A stretch of 64,000 nt of DNA. Source: Unio delphinus. Taxonomy: Eukaryota; Mollusca; Bivalvia; Unionida; Unionidae. Under the pieces are notes generated by a model, which searched no databases, was not told where the DNA came from, and worked only from the letters and a program-made list of their open reading frames with translations. The DNA is taken from the NCBI GenBank assembly GCA_029339505.1, contig JAQISU010000097.1:4210001-4274000 (forward strand), written 5' to 3'. Each line of letters opens with the position of its first letter. The first letter of the stretch is position 1. Position numbers and translations under genes: made by a program. Below are positions 1-10,894 of the stretch, piece after piece.

Positions 1-139
1 GTGTGAAGTATGTGGATGACCTGATGTGAAGTATGTGGATGGCCTGGTGTGAAGTATGTGGATGGCCTGGTGTGAAGTATGTGGATGACCTGGTGTGAAG
101 TATGTGGATGACCTGGTGTGAAGTATGTGGATGACCTGG
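1..139. repeat. 23-bp minisatellite, about 6 copies
   Basis: Six head-to-tail copies of a 23-bp unit beginning GTGTGAAGTATGTGGATG, with a few A/G variants (GACC versus GGCC). The array runs off the left edge of the window, so its true length is unknown. Confidence 0.95.
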
Positions 140-329
140 TGGATTTCCATTGCACGTAAAAGCAGAAATGTCCAGCCGTGGAAAATGTGGAAAGTTTAAC
201 AATAGCATGCTGATCAACTCCAAAAGTCCGACAAGCTAAATTAAAAGCCCATCATATTATATAAAATAAAATACGTCATAATCAAATCTCTTTAGAATAT
301 ATGAGATGATCACATCAGACATTAATAGA

Positions 330-600
330 AATCACTTGACATTGAATAATGCAAAACCCACATCACTAATTGATACAGGAACAACAGTTTCACACAGTCA
401 GCTGCAGCGCCTGGATTCTCTTCATCAATGGAGTTCATGTGGATGGGGGGGGGGGGGGGGAATCCTATTGGATACGCACCATTAGACCATGAAATCAAAA
501 GACTCACGGTTATCATCAATTTCAGGTTTATAAACATATACATTATGACTTCATTCTGGGTACGGATTTCCTGGAAAGTAGGAAAGCTACAATATACTTG
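330..600 (+). pseudogene. Decayed Ty3/gypsy pol: aspartic protease part
   Basis: Both hallmark motifs of a retropepsin can be read. SLIDTGTTVS lies at 363-392 (catalytic Asp at 372-374, in the DTG triad), and YDFILGTDFL lies at 544-573, the usual C-terminal ILGxDFL motif. A 16-nt G run (445-460) and in-frame stops between them break the frame. In an intact element this enzyme would cleave the Gag-Pol polyprotein. The same strand carries RT motifs near 1.3-1.6 kb and an integrase end near 3.8-4.2 kb, so these look like pieces of one old element. Assignment to the Ty3/gypsy class is from motifs only. Confidence 0.7.
445..460. repeat. Poly-G run inside the protease relic
   Basis: Sixteen consecutive G bases. 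The run shifts the protease frame and may be collapsed or miscounted in assembly. Confidence 0.9.
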
Positions 601-622
601 ACCTCAAAACAATATCCTTGTA

Positions 623-698
623 TGGCAGATTAATAGTATGGCAGATTGGCAGATTAACAATATGGCAGATTGGCAGATTAACAGTATGGCAGATTAAC
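623..698. repeat. Short tandem repeat, unit about 31 bp
   Basis: Repeated words TATGGCAGATTGGCAGATTAAC occur in slightly different spacing about three times. The repeat lies between the protease and RT relics. Confidence 0.7.
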
Positions 699-759
699 TG
701 TGCCTGACTTTATGAATATAAACAAATAAGTCTTGCTAGAACAGTTGCCATGATTATAT

Positions 760-951
760 GTGGTGCCTGTTCCGTGTGATTGTGAAGTACCAAGGAAACA
801 TAGAAACTGCTCAAAGGGACGATATACTGTATTGTTAAAACCTGCCTTCCACGACGCAATAGAGACAGAAATTATACATGTTAGAAGGACGCAAAGGACT
901 ATTTTGTTTACTAACTCCCAGAAACAAAGACATAACCTTAAGACCTGGTGA
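760..951 (+). pseudogene. Possible protease-RT linker of the decayed gypsy pol
   Basis: An open stretch of 63 codons lies between the protease and RT relics on the same strand. Its wording (PVPCDCEVPRKHRN, then TVLLKPAFHD) resembles the poorly conserved linker found between those domains, but no enzyme motif is visible. It is placed here mainly by position. Confidence 0.35.
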
Positions 952-1161
952 AACAGACACAACTGTGACAGTTATTGAAATGTACATTACAACGACAGAT
1001 CACTAATCTGATCTGTTCACACACAGCTTAAAGTCCCGAAAAGGGTAAATGTGTAACGATTGCTCAAGACCTCGGTTTACATTTATCAGTTTCTGATTTG
1101 ACCTCTGCTGAAAAATTGTATTTCCATGAAGAGGTGTGTCTTTTGTAGATTTGTCTGAATT

Positions 1162-1164
<3 letters not shown>

Positions 1165-1219
<55 letters not shown>
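1165..1219. repeat. (AC)n microsatellite
   Basis: About 27 uninterrupted AC dinucleotides. The poly-Cys/Val frames read through it on the other strand are artefacts. Confidence 0.98.
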
Positions 1220-1221
<2 letters not shown>

Positions 1222-1279
1222 ATAACCCTGTTAGCTAATAATTCCTGAATCAACCCCATACAAAAAGAAGACACTAACA

Positions 1280-1600
1280 GACAATTTCAAGAAATGTTAA
1301 ATTATGACATCATCCAACCATCTGCATCACTATGGCAAAGCACAGTGGTTCTTGTAACGAAGAAATATGCGAATATAGATATGCAGTGGACTGTTTTGAA
1401 AATCGGACGTATTTCATCTTCCACATTTTGTTGGCATGCCAAAGAGCATAGAAAATCTTCTGCAGTCTATTTTTATTTTAGTGCTTAACATATTTTCTGG
1501 CTTCTGGCGAACCAAGCTTGATCTCGATACAATACAAAAGAGTCAGATTTTCATATCCGATCGTATGCTACACTGACGATGTGATTTTGTACAGTAGCGC
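1280..1600 (+). pseudogene. Decayed Ty3/gypsy pol: reverse transcriptase part
   Basis: Starting near 1288 the frame reads EMLNYDIIQPSASLWQSTVV, the N-terminal fingers motif of gypsy-type RT. Near 1492 another frame reads SGFWRTKLDLDTIQKS, the region before the first catalytic Asp. At 1569-1598 the polymerase motif YTDDVILYSS is intact (Asp-Asp at 1575-1580). The distance between these motifs is far shorter than in a normal RT, so a large internal piece is missing, and frames change at least twice. This is an old dead copy. It shares strand and family with the protease relic upstream. Confidence 0.75.
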
Positions 1601-1650
1601 CTATATTCCGCATATTTCTTCGTCACAAGAACTACTATGCTTTGCCATGG
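1330..1650. repeat. Inverted repeat, two 49-50 bp arms
   Basis: Bases 1330-1378 (CTATGGCAAAGCA...) and 1601-1650 read in reverse complement (CCATGGCAAAGCA...) match except for four transitions and one extra G. The first arm is RT coding sequence. The second is therefore the same RT segment turned round about 220 bp downstream. Confidence 0.9.
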
Positions 1651-2400
1651 TAACGCGTCTTAGATGTATATTTCACCCAAATGATGCTTCTTAACTAGCA
1701 ATATCATCCATTATCATTAAAAATATGAATAGGGTTGAAAATATAATTCTTCATATGGAGACAGAAAATTACGTCTATCTGAAACAAAATGGGGCGTATT
1801 AAAAATAGGTCTAACATTAAAAGGAATACGGTATTATAGACACATTTTGAGCACAAGAAATTCAATGTTGTTACACAGCATTAAAATACCTTAGGGACAT
1901 TACAAATCTAACAGATTGCTTCAGTCGTCAGCGTATCCTATTACAAGGATTTCATTTTGAGGCAATCACAAAAGTGATGCCAATCATACCAATGCTGACT
2001 ACATGTATATTTTAAAGATGTCATTTACTTTAATACATGATTGTGAGGCTGCTCACCGTGACAGTAAAATAAAACTGACATGAGCATATTGTTTACAAAC
2101 ATCAATAAACCTGCAATAGTGACCTTGGAAGCTGCAATATCATCCAGTCTCTGTACACAGATTAACAAAGTCGTAAACAGATTGACATATTCGTAGACCA
2201 GACTGTGGATAAGCAGCTAGTATTAGCCACACTGTGTTCAGCGTAGTAGACCAGACATTACAAACATCAATACACCCGCAAGGCTCAATATCATATAGTC
2301 TCTGTGTTCATTATAGTAGACAAGGCAGTGGATAAACAGCCGGTATCAGCCAGACTGGTTCACGTTCGAAGCTGGTGTTACAGATGTTACCTGGAAACTT
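1651..2400. other. No gene seen; diverged direct duplication at about 2098-2360
   Basis: AT-rich sequence without a credible frame. Around 2098-2230 and 2266-2360 there are two diverged direct copies sharing ACATCAATA, CAATATCATCCAGTCTCTGT-like and GTGGATAA words, consistent with an old tandem duplication of roughly 170 bp. Confidence 0.6.
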
Positions 2401-2419
2401 CAGCCGTCCTTTTACATCT

Positions 2420-3775
2420 TCCCGCATTCCTCAATCCCTTGCTGATGTCGAGCATACCTCTTCATGTCTATCCAATTCTGACAATGCGGATGAAGTTGAG
2501 GACACTTTTCACCCTTATGTTTCTTTCTTCTCCTGGCTATGTCCATACTGACACAAACCTCACCAACACTTGGTCAAGACGCTAAAGATAACGACCGTCT
2601 CTCAGATCTACTTTGCCAGGATTACTGCACATTTGCAAGTCTCCCACAGCGTTTTCCATTTGAATCATCATTTAGTCTTTATGTCTGTGGTGTATGGAGA
2701 ACATCACACAAGTGTACAGATGAAGCTGATTTCTGCGCATTAACTCACTGGAAAAACAGGTTGATACTTACCAGAGCTTCCAATCATAGCTACTGTCCCT
2801 GCTTCTTCATGCTGACAGCTGCAAGCCATACCTATTTCTGGATGATTCTAGTCTTCTCTTTGGTTGCTGCCAGCCATGTAGGTCTTTTCGGACTTCCCAG
2901 CCCCAGCCATGCTATTGTTATTGTGCCTACCATGACACTGTATCTCAAAGTCTGGATTCTAACTCTTCAAATGTTTTTGCTACCACCCATTTTCTTCCCA
3001 TCTGTACCTCCACTGGTTGTTCTCTTGCCTTCTCATCTGCATTGTCTTTAAACATCATCACCTGCCTAGCCTTGGTCATCTTCAGCTCTTCTGTCACTGA
3101 TGATAGTGGTAGCTGAAGCTTACTGCTGATATTTTACAAACAGATACTACTGAAAGTCCTTCTCAGTCGCATCCATTGTTGCAAATATTGAACAACCCCC
3201 CGCCCCTCAAATATATCAAACAATGAGAATAAGTCAAAGCTGATTTTCTGGGCATCAGTTCCCCAGATGCCACTAAAAGACAGTTTCCTTAACTGCACAG
3301 CTTCATGGCATAGCTAATGATCCTGCTTCATAATGCTAACAGCTTTAATTAGTCTGTCTTTCCTTAGTGCTTGCAGCTTGCCACATAGGTCTTTTCAGAC
3401 TTCACAGGTACAATGTTATGTTTTCCACACTCCCACTGTCATACTTGACGTCCTTAAACCACTCGCTGAGGCTCTTAACTGTTTGCTCACCCAGTGTTGG
3501 TGTCACTTCCTCTTCTATCCTGAACCTGTAACTATCTTGCACCTTTCATTTCTTCAAGACCAGACTTCTTGACTTATTCATCCTGGCCCAATTAATCAGG
3601 TTTCCAATATCTTTTAATATCCATCCACCTTCTGGTTCTGAATTGGATGTATTTGTCATATCATCCTTGGATGTAACTGTCTTATCGTCCATGAAGGCCC
3701 TTGAAAGAGGCTTCAGAACTTCAGATGATATAATTGGTAATTGGTTCATCATCTTTGCTGACTCACAGCACATTA
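2420..3775 (-). pseudogene. Decayed non-LTR-type reverse transcriptase, C-terminal part
   Basis: Reading the - strand from 3775, the frame gives RAFMDDKTVTS, with an FMDD box in the position of the RT catalytic YxDD. It continues with GGWILKDIGNLINWARM and then KSRSLVLKK, a run typical of an RT family abundant in marine invertebrate genomes. Further on (about 3550-3430) RFRIEEEVTPTLGEQTVKSL follows in the same sense with stops. In the lower half (about 2950-2540) words such as VGTITIAWLGLGSPKRP, then a Cys-rich piece with GLANVQ-like text, look like the C-terminal region. Two imperfect copies of the segment with AAGACCTA(C/T)ATGGC (near 2880 and 3390) suggest an internal duplication. It lies inside, and opposite to, the gypsy relic. 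The open frames on the + strand here are shadows. Confidence 0.6.
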
Positions 3776-3779
3776 ATCA

Positions 3780-4240
3780 AAGTTGAAAACAGTTCCATCA
3801 AAAAGACATCCAGTCATGATGCCAGCTGTACGAAAATGGATATTAAATTTAACACTTCAATACATCATACTACCTCACAGAAACCAACTCACATGTGAGA
3901 GATTAAACAGGCCATTGGTCCAATCTATGCCCACTTTTATATTAAAACACAATACAACTGTCTCAGGAATATTAATGGCGTTGCTGCCAGACACCATGCA
4001 CTAATTCAAAAGTGTTATATTTCTTTGAACTAGTCTTTGGAGGAGACACAACAGTTCCACTCTACAAATACCAAGAAGCCAGCAAAGGACACAATGGCAA
4101 CTTATTTACAAAAAACTTAAAAATGGAAATGATGAAAGAGATGGCTCAAGGTAACAGCGAATATTTGCAACAATGATATTAGGACAACCATGATGTACAT
4201 GGTCAAGATCCATCCTTATACAAAGAGTATGGTTGCATAA
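3780..4240 (+). pseudogene. Decayed Ty3/gypsy integrase C-terminal part
   Basis: The frame reads ERLNRPLVQSMPTFILKH, matching the conserved Glu-Arg segment that carries the third catalytic residue of DDE integrases. It then gives ILMALLPDTMH, and after a frame change ELVFGGDTTVPLYKY, the usual FELVFGRxxxLP motif, followed by a charged tail. It is on the same strand as the protease and RT relics and probably belongs to the same old element, now split by the - strand retroelement. Several frameshifts are present. Confidence 0.65.
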
Positions 4241-4342
4241 TCCAAAAAGAACCCAATAGGACATCAGTTAGACTCAACAATCATGGATGGGACCATGGTA
4301 CATCAGTGACATCAGACTCAATCATACTTGCAAATTATTCAG

Positions 4343-4597
4343 GGGCCCCAAGTGGTAGAGTGGTCTAAAGCGCTCTCCATTACGGATCACTGCCATCTCA
4401 CCTCTGTATGCAAGGGTTCGAGTCTCAGATTCGGCCAATGTGGGCATGTGAGAAAACTTGCCAGTAGCTTATCGTGGGTCGGTGGTTCTTTCCAGGGGTT
4501 TTCTCGGGTTCTTCCTCCACCGTTAATACTGGCCACCATGTATATCCTATATTGTGCTGAAAAATGGCATTAAACCCTACTACAACAACAACTACAA
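4343..4597 (+). mobile_element. SINE-1 copy 1, tRNA-derived, full length
   Basis: The head carries a Pol III box A (TGGTAGAGTGG, 4353-4363) and a good box B (GGTTCGAGTCT, 4415-4425), 51 bp apart. A body with GTGGGTCGGTGGTTC and a 3' end TTAAACCCTAC plus a CAA-rich tail follow. Flanking target duplications are CAAATTATTCAG (4331-4342) and CAAATTATGCAG (4598-4609), 11 of 12 matching. Four other copies lie in this window. A tRNA-derived SINE is copied by a partner LINE. The partner is not identified here. Confidence 0.9.
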
Positions 4598-4609
4598 CAA
4601 ATTATGCAG

Positions 4610-5019
4610 TTGTGCAAATGCAACGGTCCCTTGTTCATGCAAAATAACTGATACACACTTCAGTCCCAACACAGAGATGAGAATTTTGAGCAAGCAACTG
4701 AGGCAGACACACTGCAGGAGACCACAACAGCAAAGGAGACTTGTCCATCATTACAGACTAAAACAAATGAAAGCCTTGATGACAAAAGCCCATAGTAAGA
4801 CAACTGATGCCCCATAACCAGTGAGAAAATCAAGATCGACAAGTAGGGAGCAACCGGGGGATATATCCCTAGGGCCCGTTATGTAAGGGGGCCCGGGCCA
4901 AACAACACCTTTTTTTTTATAAAATATTTTTTTTTGTTTTGAAGAAGAACTAGGAGATGCCAGGGTGTTTCTTACTCCAGGACTCAGGACCACTATCTAT
5001 GGACATTTGCTTTACCTCA
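4610..5019. other. No intact gene; possible gypsy tail and a GC-rich patch
   Basis: 4610-4840 is open on the + strand and is rich in Gln, Arg and Lys. It may be the tail of the gypsy relic, but no motif proves it. 4850-4905 is unusually GC-rich for this window, with GGGCCCGTTATG and GGGGGCCCGGGCC, and may be the end of an unidentified transposon. A T-run follows at 4910-4935. Confidence 0.4.
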
Positions 5020-5399
5020 TGTCACAATTAATGTGATTTGATTCCATTAATGGTTATGGCATCAGTTGATTCAGTATGGGTATTGTTAGTACTATTCCAG
5101 CTTGGCATCGTAGCAATGGGAAATAAGAAACCATACAACAATTTTTACTCCACAACTTTCCCATAACGAAAACACTAATTGAAAAATGAAAAAAGTTCTA
5201 TCTATATGATATACAGATTCTAGAAGCCTCAATATCAAATAATGGTATGCACTGTAAGATATTCACATAATTTCACGTATAGACTAGGATTGAGATTCAA
5301 ACAATCTCAAGTTTTCAAATACGTTTCAAATGTTCTGCACTGTAAGCGAGATTCACAGACTCCTGGAACACAACTAAGATTCAAAATAATCTCATGTAA

Positions 5400-6319
5400 A
5401 TAAAAATGTACCCAATTGAAAAAAAAATTGGACCAAACATATGCTTATTGATTCTTGTAAAGTTGTGTGATTCATACACTGATAAACCGCAGTTTCACCA
5501 CGTCCCTTGGGTTGGCCCACACTTGTATCGGCCGCTCGCACTCTTCATGGATCCACCACATGTACAATCATACGTATACACAAGTACAGACAGCATACGG
5601 CACCTTTGAATTAGCTACGTATACAGTCGTGGCTCCACCACATGTACAGACATACGTACATACATATAGACAGCTGAAGATAGCTCCACACGTCAGCTAA
5701 ACTCGTCAGCAGCTAAACTCGTCAAATAAACTCGTCAGCTAAACTCATCAGCTAAACTCAAGACTCGTCACACTCGTTACACTCGTTAGACTTGGTACAT
5801 TTGTTAGCTACAATAAAACCAAACTGGTAATAATAATGAGTTCTAGAGAATGCTAATACATCAAACTCTTAATAGAAACTTGTAATTCACAGTACACAAC
5901 GTTTCAAATCTGCGTTGTAATAAAATAATCATTACACAATATGACAATACAAACTTAATAAACTTCGCATAGCAAATTAAATATAAATTTAACACTCACC
6001 CCTATGGTTTGAGAATACAATGGGGAACGTGCGCTCCTCAACAAGATCCAGAACGACCAATGTGTCGGTTATACATTGATCTTGCTTAAATTCATAGGAC
6101 AGTGAGTAATATTTAGGGTAAAATACACGTGCATATCATGATTATAATGTCCCTCGTCGCAAGTAATTTCCGGCAAGATATATGTTGGTTCCGTGGCTAG
6201 TCTGGATAAACACCTGTTCACCCTAGTTAACGTTGTACGCATGCACAACAAAAACTAGTCAAAAATTTCTCAGGCATAACGAAAGTTCTTTTTTGTTCTT
6301 TCTTTCTAATTCTGTGACA
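5400..6319 (-). mobile_element. Decayed LTR-like copy related to the 16.2-17.8 kb element
   Basis: It shares with the 16178-17798 element the words GGATCCACCAC, CAGACAGCATAC, AATTTAACACTCACCCC and the exact right terminus AATTCTGTGACA (6308-6319). The left end is uncertain: TGTCACAATTA at 5020 resembles the other copy's TGTAACAGAATT, but no matching target duplication was found. Orientation is given by analogy with the better copy, whose TATA box is on the - strand. Confidence 0.5.
5694..5800. repeat. Short irregular repeat (AGCTAAACTCGTC-type)
   Basis: Seven or more variants of CAGCTAAACTCGTC, CACTCGTTACACTCG and similar, 9-15 bp apart. It lies inside the LTR-like copy. Confidence 0.75.
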
Positions 6320-6398
6320 TAAGGTAACAACATTAAAGTGGCACATATCACAACGTCTTCATATGGTCATAAAAGTCTTTAGATCGCACTGACCTTCA

Positions 6399-6401
<3 letters not shown>

Positions 6402-6479
<78 letters not shown>
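6402..6479. repeat. (AT)n microsatellite
   Basis: About 39 uninterrupted AT dinucleotides. Confidence 0.98.
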
Positions 6480-6483
<4 letters not shown>

Positions 6484-7699
6484 ACTATTAGAGTCTTTAA
6501 AACTGCATGTACTTTATAAATAAGGCATTCAATCATGGATAACTTAATTTTTATTGAACTGGAATTTATCCATATGAACTCTTTTGACTATAAAGTTATT
6601 TCTTTGTCTAATTGAAAAGAGTGTAATATAATTCAGCATTGTTTGTAATTCATATCCAGCAGTATGGCATATGAATTATATTAACAGAATTTGACTTTGT
6701 AGTGGTTGAAATGTTCATTAAATATTTACTCTAGTTTAACTAAGTGGTTTAAGTGTCCACCTCGGATGCGGGAGTCACAGGTTTGGAGCCTAACCAAATC
6801 ATATTTGTCTTATGCATTTTTAATTTAACTGTGTATAAGTTTTAATTTTTTTGTTGTTCGATTACATGTTATTGTAATGTATCATTGTTTGCTGAACTTG
6901 ACTTTGTCCAAAATCGAGTTCATTTCTGCTTGACCTGACTGACTTTCTGTTTACTTTGTTTATATAAACAACTAATAATAGCTTCACTATTCTCTATGTA
7001 TTTGAGCTTATTATCAGGATTATTATTCAGGTAAACAAAAAGGAGTAAATATGTTGATAAGGCTCAGGCTTTTTAGAGATTCCTAAGTGAATCTTATAGG
7101 CTGATGTGTTGTAAATAAACAAGGCTCATTAGATCATCCTAGAAGGTTGGTTTCCATTAGAGAATGGTTGTTTTTAGAAAATTCTAATTGTGTCCTGAGG
7201 TCAAGCAGAGAACTTTATTATCTTGTGACTTTGAGGATTTTACCAGTCATGCTTTAACATCTAGCACTTTAAGTTGTATTATGTTGTGACCAGTTAGGGC
7301 TGAATTTTATTTTCTTCAAATTATTGCATTGAAATAATTATTTTCTCTGGAAATACAAAAGTGCTCTGATAAAATTCTTGGTTAAGACATTCTCTGGAAT
7401 TTATTCTGAATTTAAGCCTGGAATAATATTGTCCTGTTGACATATCATCACTCCATAGGCTTTACCAGACATGTCATTGTCTTCAGTTTTGAATCACTTC
7501 TGGATTTGAAATGAATTTTATTTAGGACTTAAAATACTACGACTTGTGTCTTTAATGCTTTTGGGATTTAATTCACAAAACCTAAGGTTCTTTTTTCTCA
7601 ATTTCTCTTTGTATTCAAAGGAAATAAAATATTTGTTAAATTTTACAAAGTTTGTTATCTTCACTCTTTTCTGTTATTTATTTGAAAAGCAGAGACTGG
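6480..7699. other. No gene seen; tRNA-like SINE head near 6735-6790
   Basis: AT-rich DNA without a credible frame. At 6735-6790 (+) AAGTGGTTTAAG and TCGGATGCGGGAG followed by CAGGTTTGGAGCC match the tRNA-like head of the SINE-2 copy at 21.8 kb, with a worn box B. No clear SINE body follows it. Confidence 0.5.
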
Positions 7700-7855
7700 T
7701 AATACTGCTTTTTGGATAATGTGACTGGGTGGGAAATGATGTCACATGTCTGTGGTATCATGCTCCAGTACTGGCTTGACAGCACTAAAAACTGTAAAAC
7801 TGCAGACATCATAGAGATATGATTCAAATTGTTAAAGCTACAATAAAATCCAGAA
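7700..7855 (+). mobile_element. SINE-2 fragment (3' body)
   Basis: It contains GTCACATGTCTGTGG, ATGCTCCAGTACT, ACTGCAGACATCATAG and TTGTTAAAGCTAC. These shared words are also present near 10.1 kb, 21.9 kb and 29.1 kb. The tRNA-like head is missing. The copy is diverged and carries small insertions. Confidence 0.65.
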
Positions 7856-7985
7856 AACCCAAGTTTAATCAATAATTCGGTCCATGCAGCGGTTTTATTA
7901 ATCTTGGGTCTATATTTTTCCAGGTCAGAGGGAAATATCATAGTGCTAGATTTAATTAATATATGTCATATTGTAGTTATCTATT

Positions 7986-8323
7986 TCTTAAATACATGTA
8001 ATTATTATTAATTAATGTAATTATGTCTTAAATACATGTAATTATTATTAATTAATGTAATTATGTCTTAAATACATGTAATTATTATTAATTAATGTAA
8101 TTATGTCTTAAATACATGTAATTATTATTAATTAATGTAATTATGTCTTAAATACATGTAATTATTATTAATTAATGTAATTATGTCTTAAATACATGTA
8201 ATTATTATTAATTAATGTAATTATGTCTTAAATACATGTAATTATTATTAATTAATGTAATTATGTCTTAAATACATGTAATTATTATTAATTAATGTAA
8301 TTATGTCTTAAATACATGTAATT
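7986..8323. repeat. 40-bp minisatellite, 8.4 copies
   Basis: A nearly perfect array of a 40-bp unit starting CTTAAATACATGTAATTATT. The copies are almost identical, which points to recent expansion. Confidence 0.97.
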
Positions 8324-8875
8324 CTTATGATAAATCAACTAGCCAAGTATGGGAATCTTACATCTGTCAGTTCTGGCTGACAAGCAATTGAAACAAAAAC
8401 CCTATTATTGGTGAAAATCTGTTTTTAGATTTAATAAATCACAGACATAAAGTTTCCAAATGTTTAGATTTCCGACCATTTGTTGCAAAAATTTGTCAGT
8501 CTTTTAGTTAGTGTAAAGTGCTTGAAATCACGTTAGGTACTTACAGTATGGTTTGGATATAATAAGGAAATAGTCTACAAAAAATTTCACACTTTGGAAA
8601 TTTCTATAAATTCCAATAAATCTTACTAGGGAGTGTCAATGGAGAGTAGATATATGGCTATAATCTGATTATATAATATAATTCTAGTTTGTAACCTAGG
8701 GTTACATAAATGTCTCCAGTTAATTAACACAATCAGAAAATCAAGCTAGCTATGCATTAGTGTAGAAAGGTCTTCAGGGAATGCCTTCTCTGATGTCTCC
8801 TATAGTCATTGATAAACATGAAGCAACAAAATAAGGAAGGAAAATAGCAAATAAATAACATCATGCTAACCGCTC
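8324..8875. other. No gene or repeat seen
   Basis: AT-rich intergenic or intronic DNA. No frame, RNA fold or repeat family was recognised. Confidence 0.6.
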
Positions 8876-8993
8876 AAATCTAGCCAAATCCAGCAAATCT
8901 AGCCAAATCCAGCAAATCTAGCCAAATCCAGCAAGTCTAGCCAAATCCAGCAAGTCTAGCCAAATCCAGCAAGTCTAGCTAAATCCAGCAAAG
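8876..8993. repeat. 19-bp minisatellite, 6 copies
   Basis: Unit CTAGCCAAATCCAGCAAAT with A/G variation at one position. Confidence 0.95.
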
Positions 8994-9281
8994 TAGGTCA
9001 TAATACTAACATGCTCACCTCCATCTTTTTCTCTTCTCTCAAAACCTTGAGGGCAACATATTAACCGAAAATATTAGAAATTAGAATTAAGACCCAACAA
9101 ATCTAACATACAGATGGACAGAGACCTGACCATCATAAAGGTAAATACCCCACATATGGCACCAAATGGAAAATATAAGGTAGCTTAATATATGAGGTAG
9201 TCTCAAAGTCCAAAGACTATCAGGACCTGCAGTACAAGGCTGCACAACCAATTATCAACTAAGCATAGGACCCCAAATTAG

Positions 9282-9384
9282 ATTAGATGTACTATATGTA
9301 TACTGTTACACTGTAAACATGTACTATATGTATACTGTTACACTGTAAATATGCACTATAAGTATACTGTTACACTGTAAATAT
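9282..9384. repeat. 32-bp tandem repeat, 3 copies
   Basis: Unit contains ACTATATGTATACTG followed by TTACACTGTAAA. Three copies in a row. Confidence 0.93.
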
Positions 9385-9609
9385 GTAAAGTGTACCTGTC
9401 TGTTGAATTATGAAATCCTGTTGTCATGTTGGTAAAAAAGTTCATACAGAGCTATTGTTTTATGTACACAGACCACTGAAGTTAAATAAAATTTCTTGTA
9501 TCTTGCATCTAGGCTTTTTATTAGGATTCTGTTAATGGCTATTTTATTTTTCAATATAACCCTAAAACCAGAGGGCATTTGATGTGGATTTACCCTTGAT
9601 TAGAATTTC

Positions 9610-10106
9610 ACCAAACCCATCCAGTGATAACACCAGATTAAATTACAAGCCTAACCAATGACAACACCAGATTAAAATACAAGCCTAACCAATGACAACA
9701 CCAGATTAAATTACAAGCCTAACCAATGACAACACCAGATTAAATTACAAGCCTGACCAATGACAACACCAGATTAAATTACAAGCCTAATCAATGATAA
9801 CACCAGATTAAATTACAAGCTTAACCAATGACAACACTAGATTAAATTACAAGCCTAACCAATGACAACACCAGATTAAATTACAAGCCTAACCAATGAC
9901 AACACTAGATTAAATTACAAACCTAACCAATGAAAACACCAGATTAAATTACAAGCCTAACCAATGACAACACTAGATTAAATTACAATCCTAACCAGTG
10001 ATAACACCAGATTAAATTACAAGCCTAACCAATCATAACACCAGATTAAATTACAAGCCTAACCAATCATAATGCCAGATTAAATTACAAGCTGAACCAA
10101 TCATAA
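9610..10106. repeat. 34-bp minisatellite, about 15 copies
   Basis: Unit contains CCAATGACAACACCAGATT then AAATTACAAGCCTAA. Variants become more frequent toward the right end, as expected at the edge of an array. Confidence 0.96.
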
Positions 10107-10258
10107 TTGTGACTGGCTGGGTCTTGCTACATATCTGCGGCATGATGCCCCAGTGCTAGACATCACTATAAACTGCCTTACTGCAGACATCATAGCGATA
10201 TGACTGAAATATTGTTAAAGCTACGTTAAAAATCCTAAACAAACAAACAAACAAACCA
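10107..10258 (+). mobile_element. SINE-2 copy, 5'-truncated, with (AAAC)n tail
   Basis: Its body runs from GTGACTGGCTGGG through ATGCCCCAGTGCTAG, ACTGCAGACATCATAG and TTGTTAAAGCTACG to a 3' (AAAC)n tail. The tRNA-like head is absent, so reverse transcription stopped early or the head was lost. It abuts the end of the 34-bp array. Confidence 0.75.
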
Positions 10259-10894
10259 AACCCCACTTCCCAATTTAATGGATGATCCATTACCAAACGA
10301 GGTGTAAAAAAAATGCACCACAGTTCAAGGAAAATTGTGAAAAAAGAAATTAAAATGAATAATATTAGTTCATGTTTTACCATTGGTCATACCTTATGGG
10401 TGTGCCACCTTGTGATCAAGGTAAGGGAGATAACTGTTTTCAGCTGATCTTGGAAAACTTCAAAAAAGCACAAGAAGAAAGAAAACTGCTTTACTTGATG
10501 GATTGGTATTAACCCTAAAAATACATCATATATTTTTTATCTGGATAATTATATTTGCATCTATTTAGATTCTAATTATGTGTTGATACACCCACATACT
10601 TTGCTTAGCTGACTGACAGGTCCATGCCTTGATAGCTGTGAATTCTGTTATCTTGATGATAATGTCCTTCCTCAAACATGTTAACACTCCAGGAATCTGA
10701 AGAACAGCACAAAAACACAAATTCCAAAGCAAATGAAGTGATGATGTGACTTCTTGATATACTAAAGGCAATATAAGAGTTGTATTTTGTTGGTATTAGC
10801 CCTTCCATAAAATACAACAAGAATTTACTCCAATTCCCTTGGTATTAAATAACTTACTTCATCAGTCAGTCACACCACAGACTATTTTGTATTG
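10259..10894. other. No gene seen
   Basis: Non-repetitive AT-rich DNA. Short open frames on the - strand have no recognisable content. Confidence 0.6.

Noticed and set aside
2304..3051. Two + strand open frames (93 and 170 codons)
   Set aside because: They are antisense to a recognisable - strand retroelement relic and show no motifs of their own.
4850..4905. GC-rich patch as a CpG island or promoter
   Set aside because: It is built of GGGCCC runs with almost no CpG and is too short. A transposon end is more likely but not shown.
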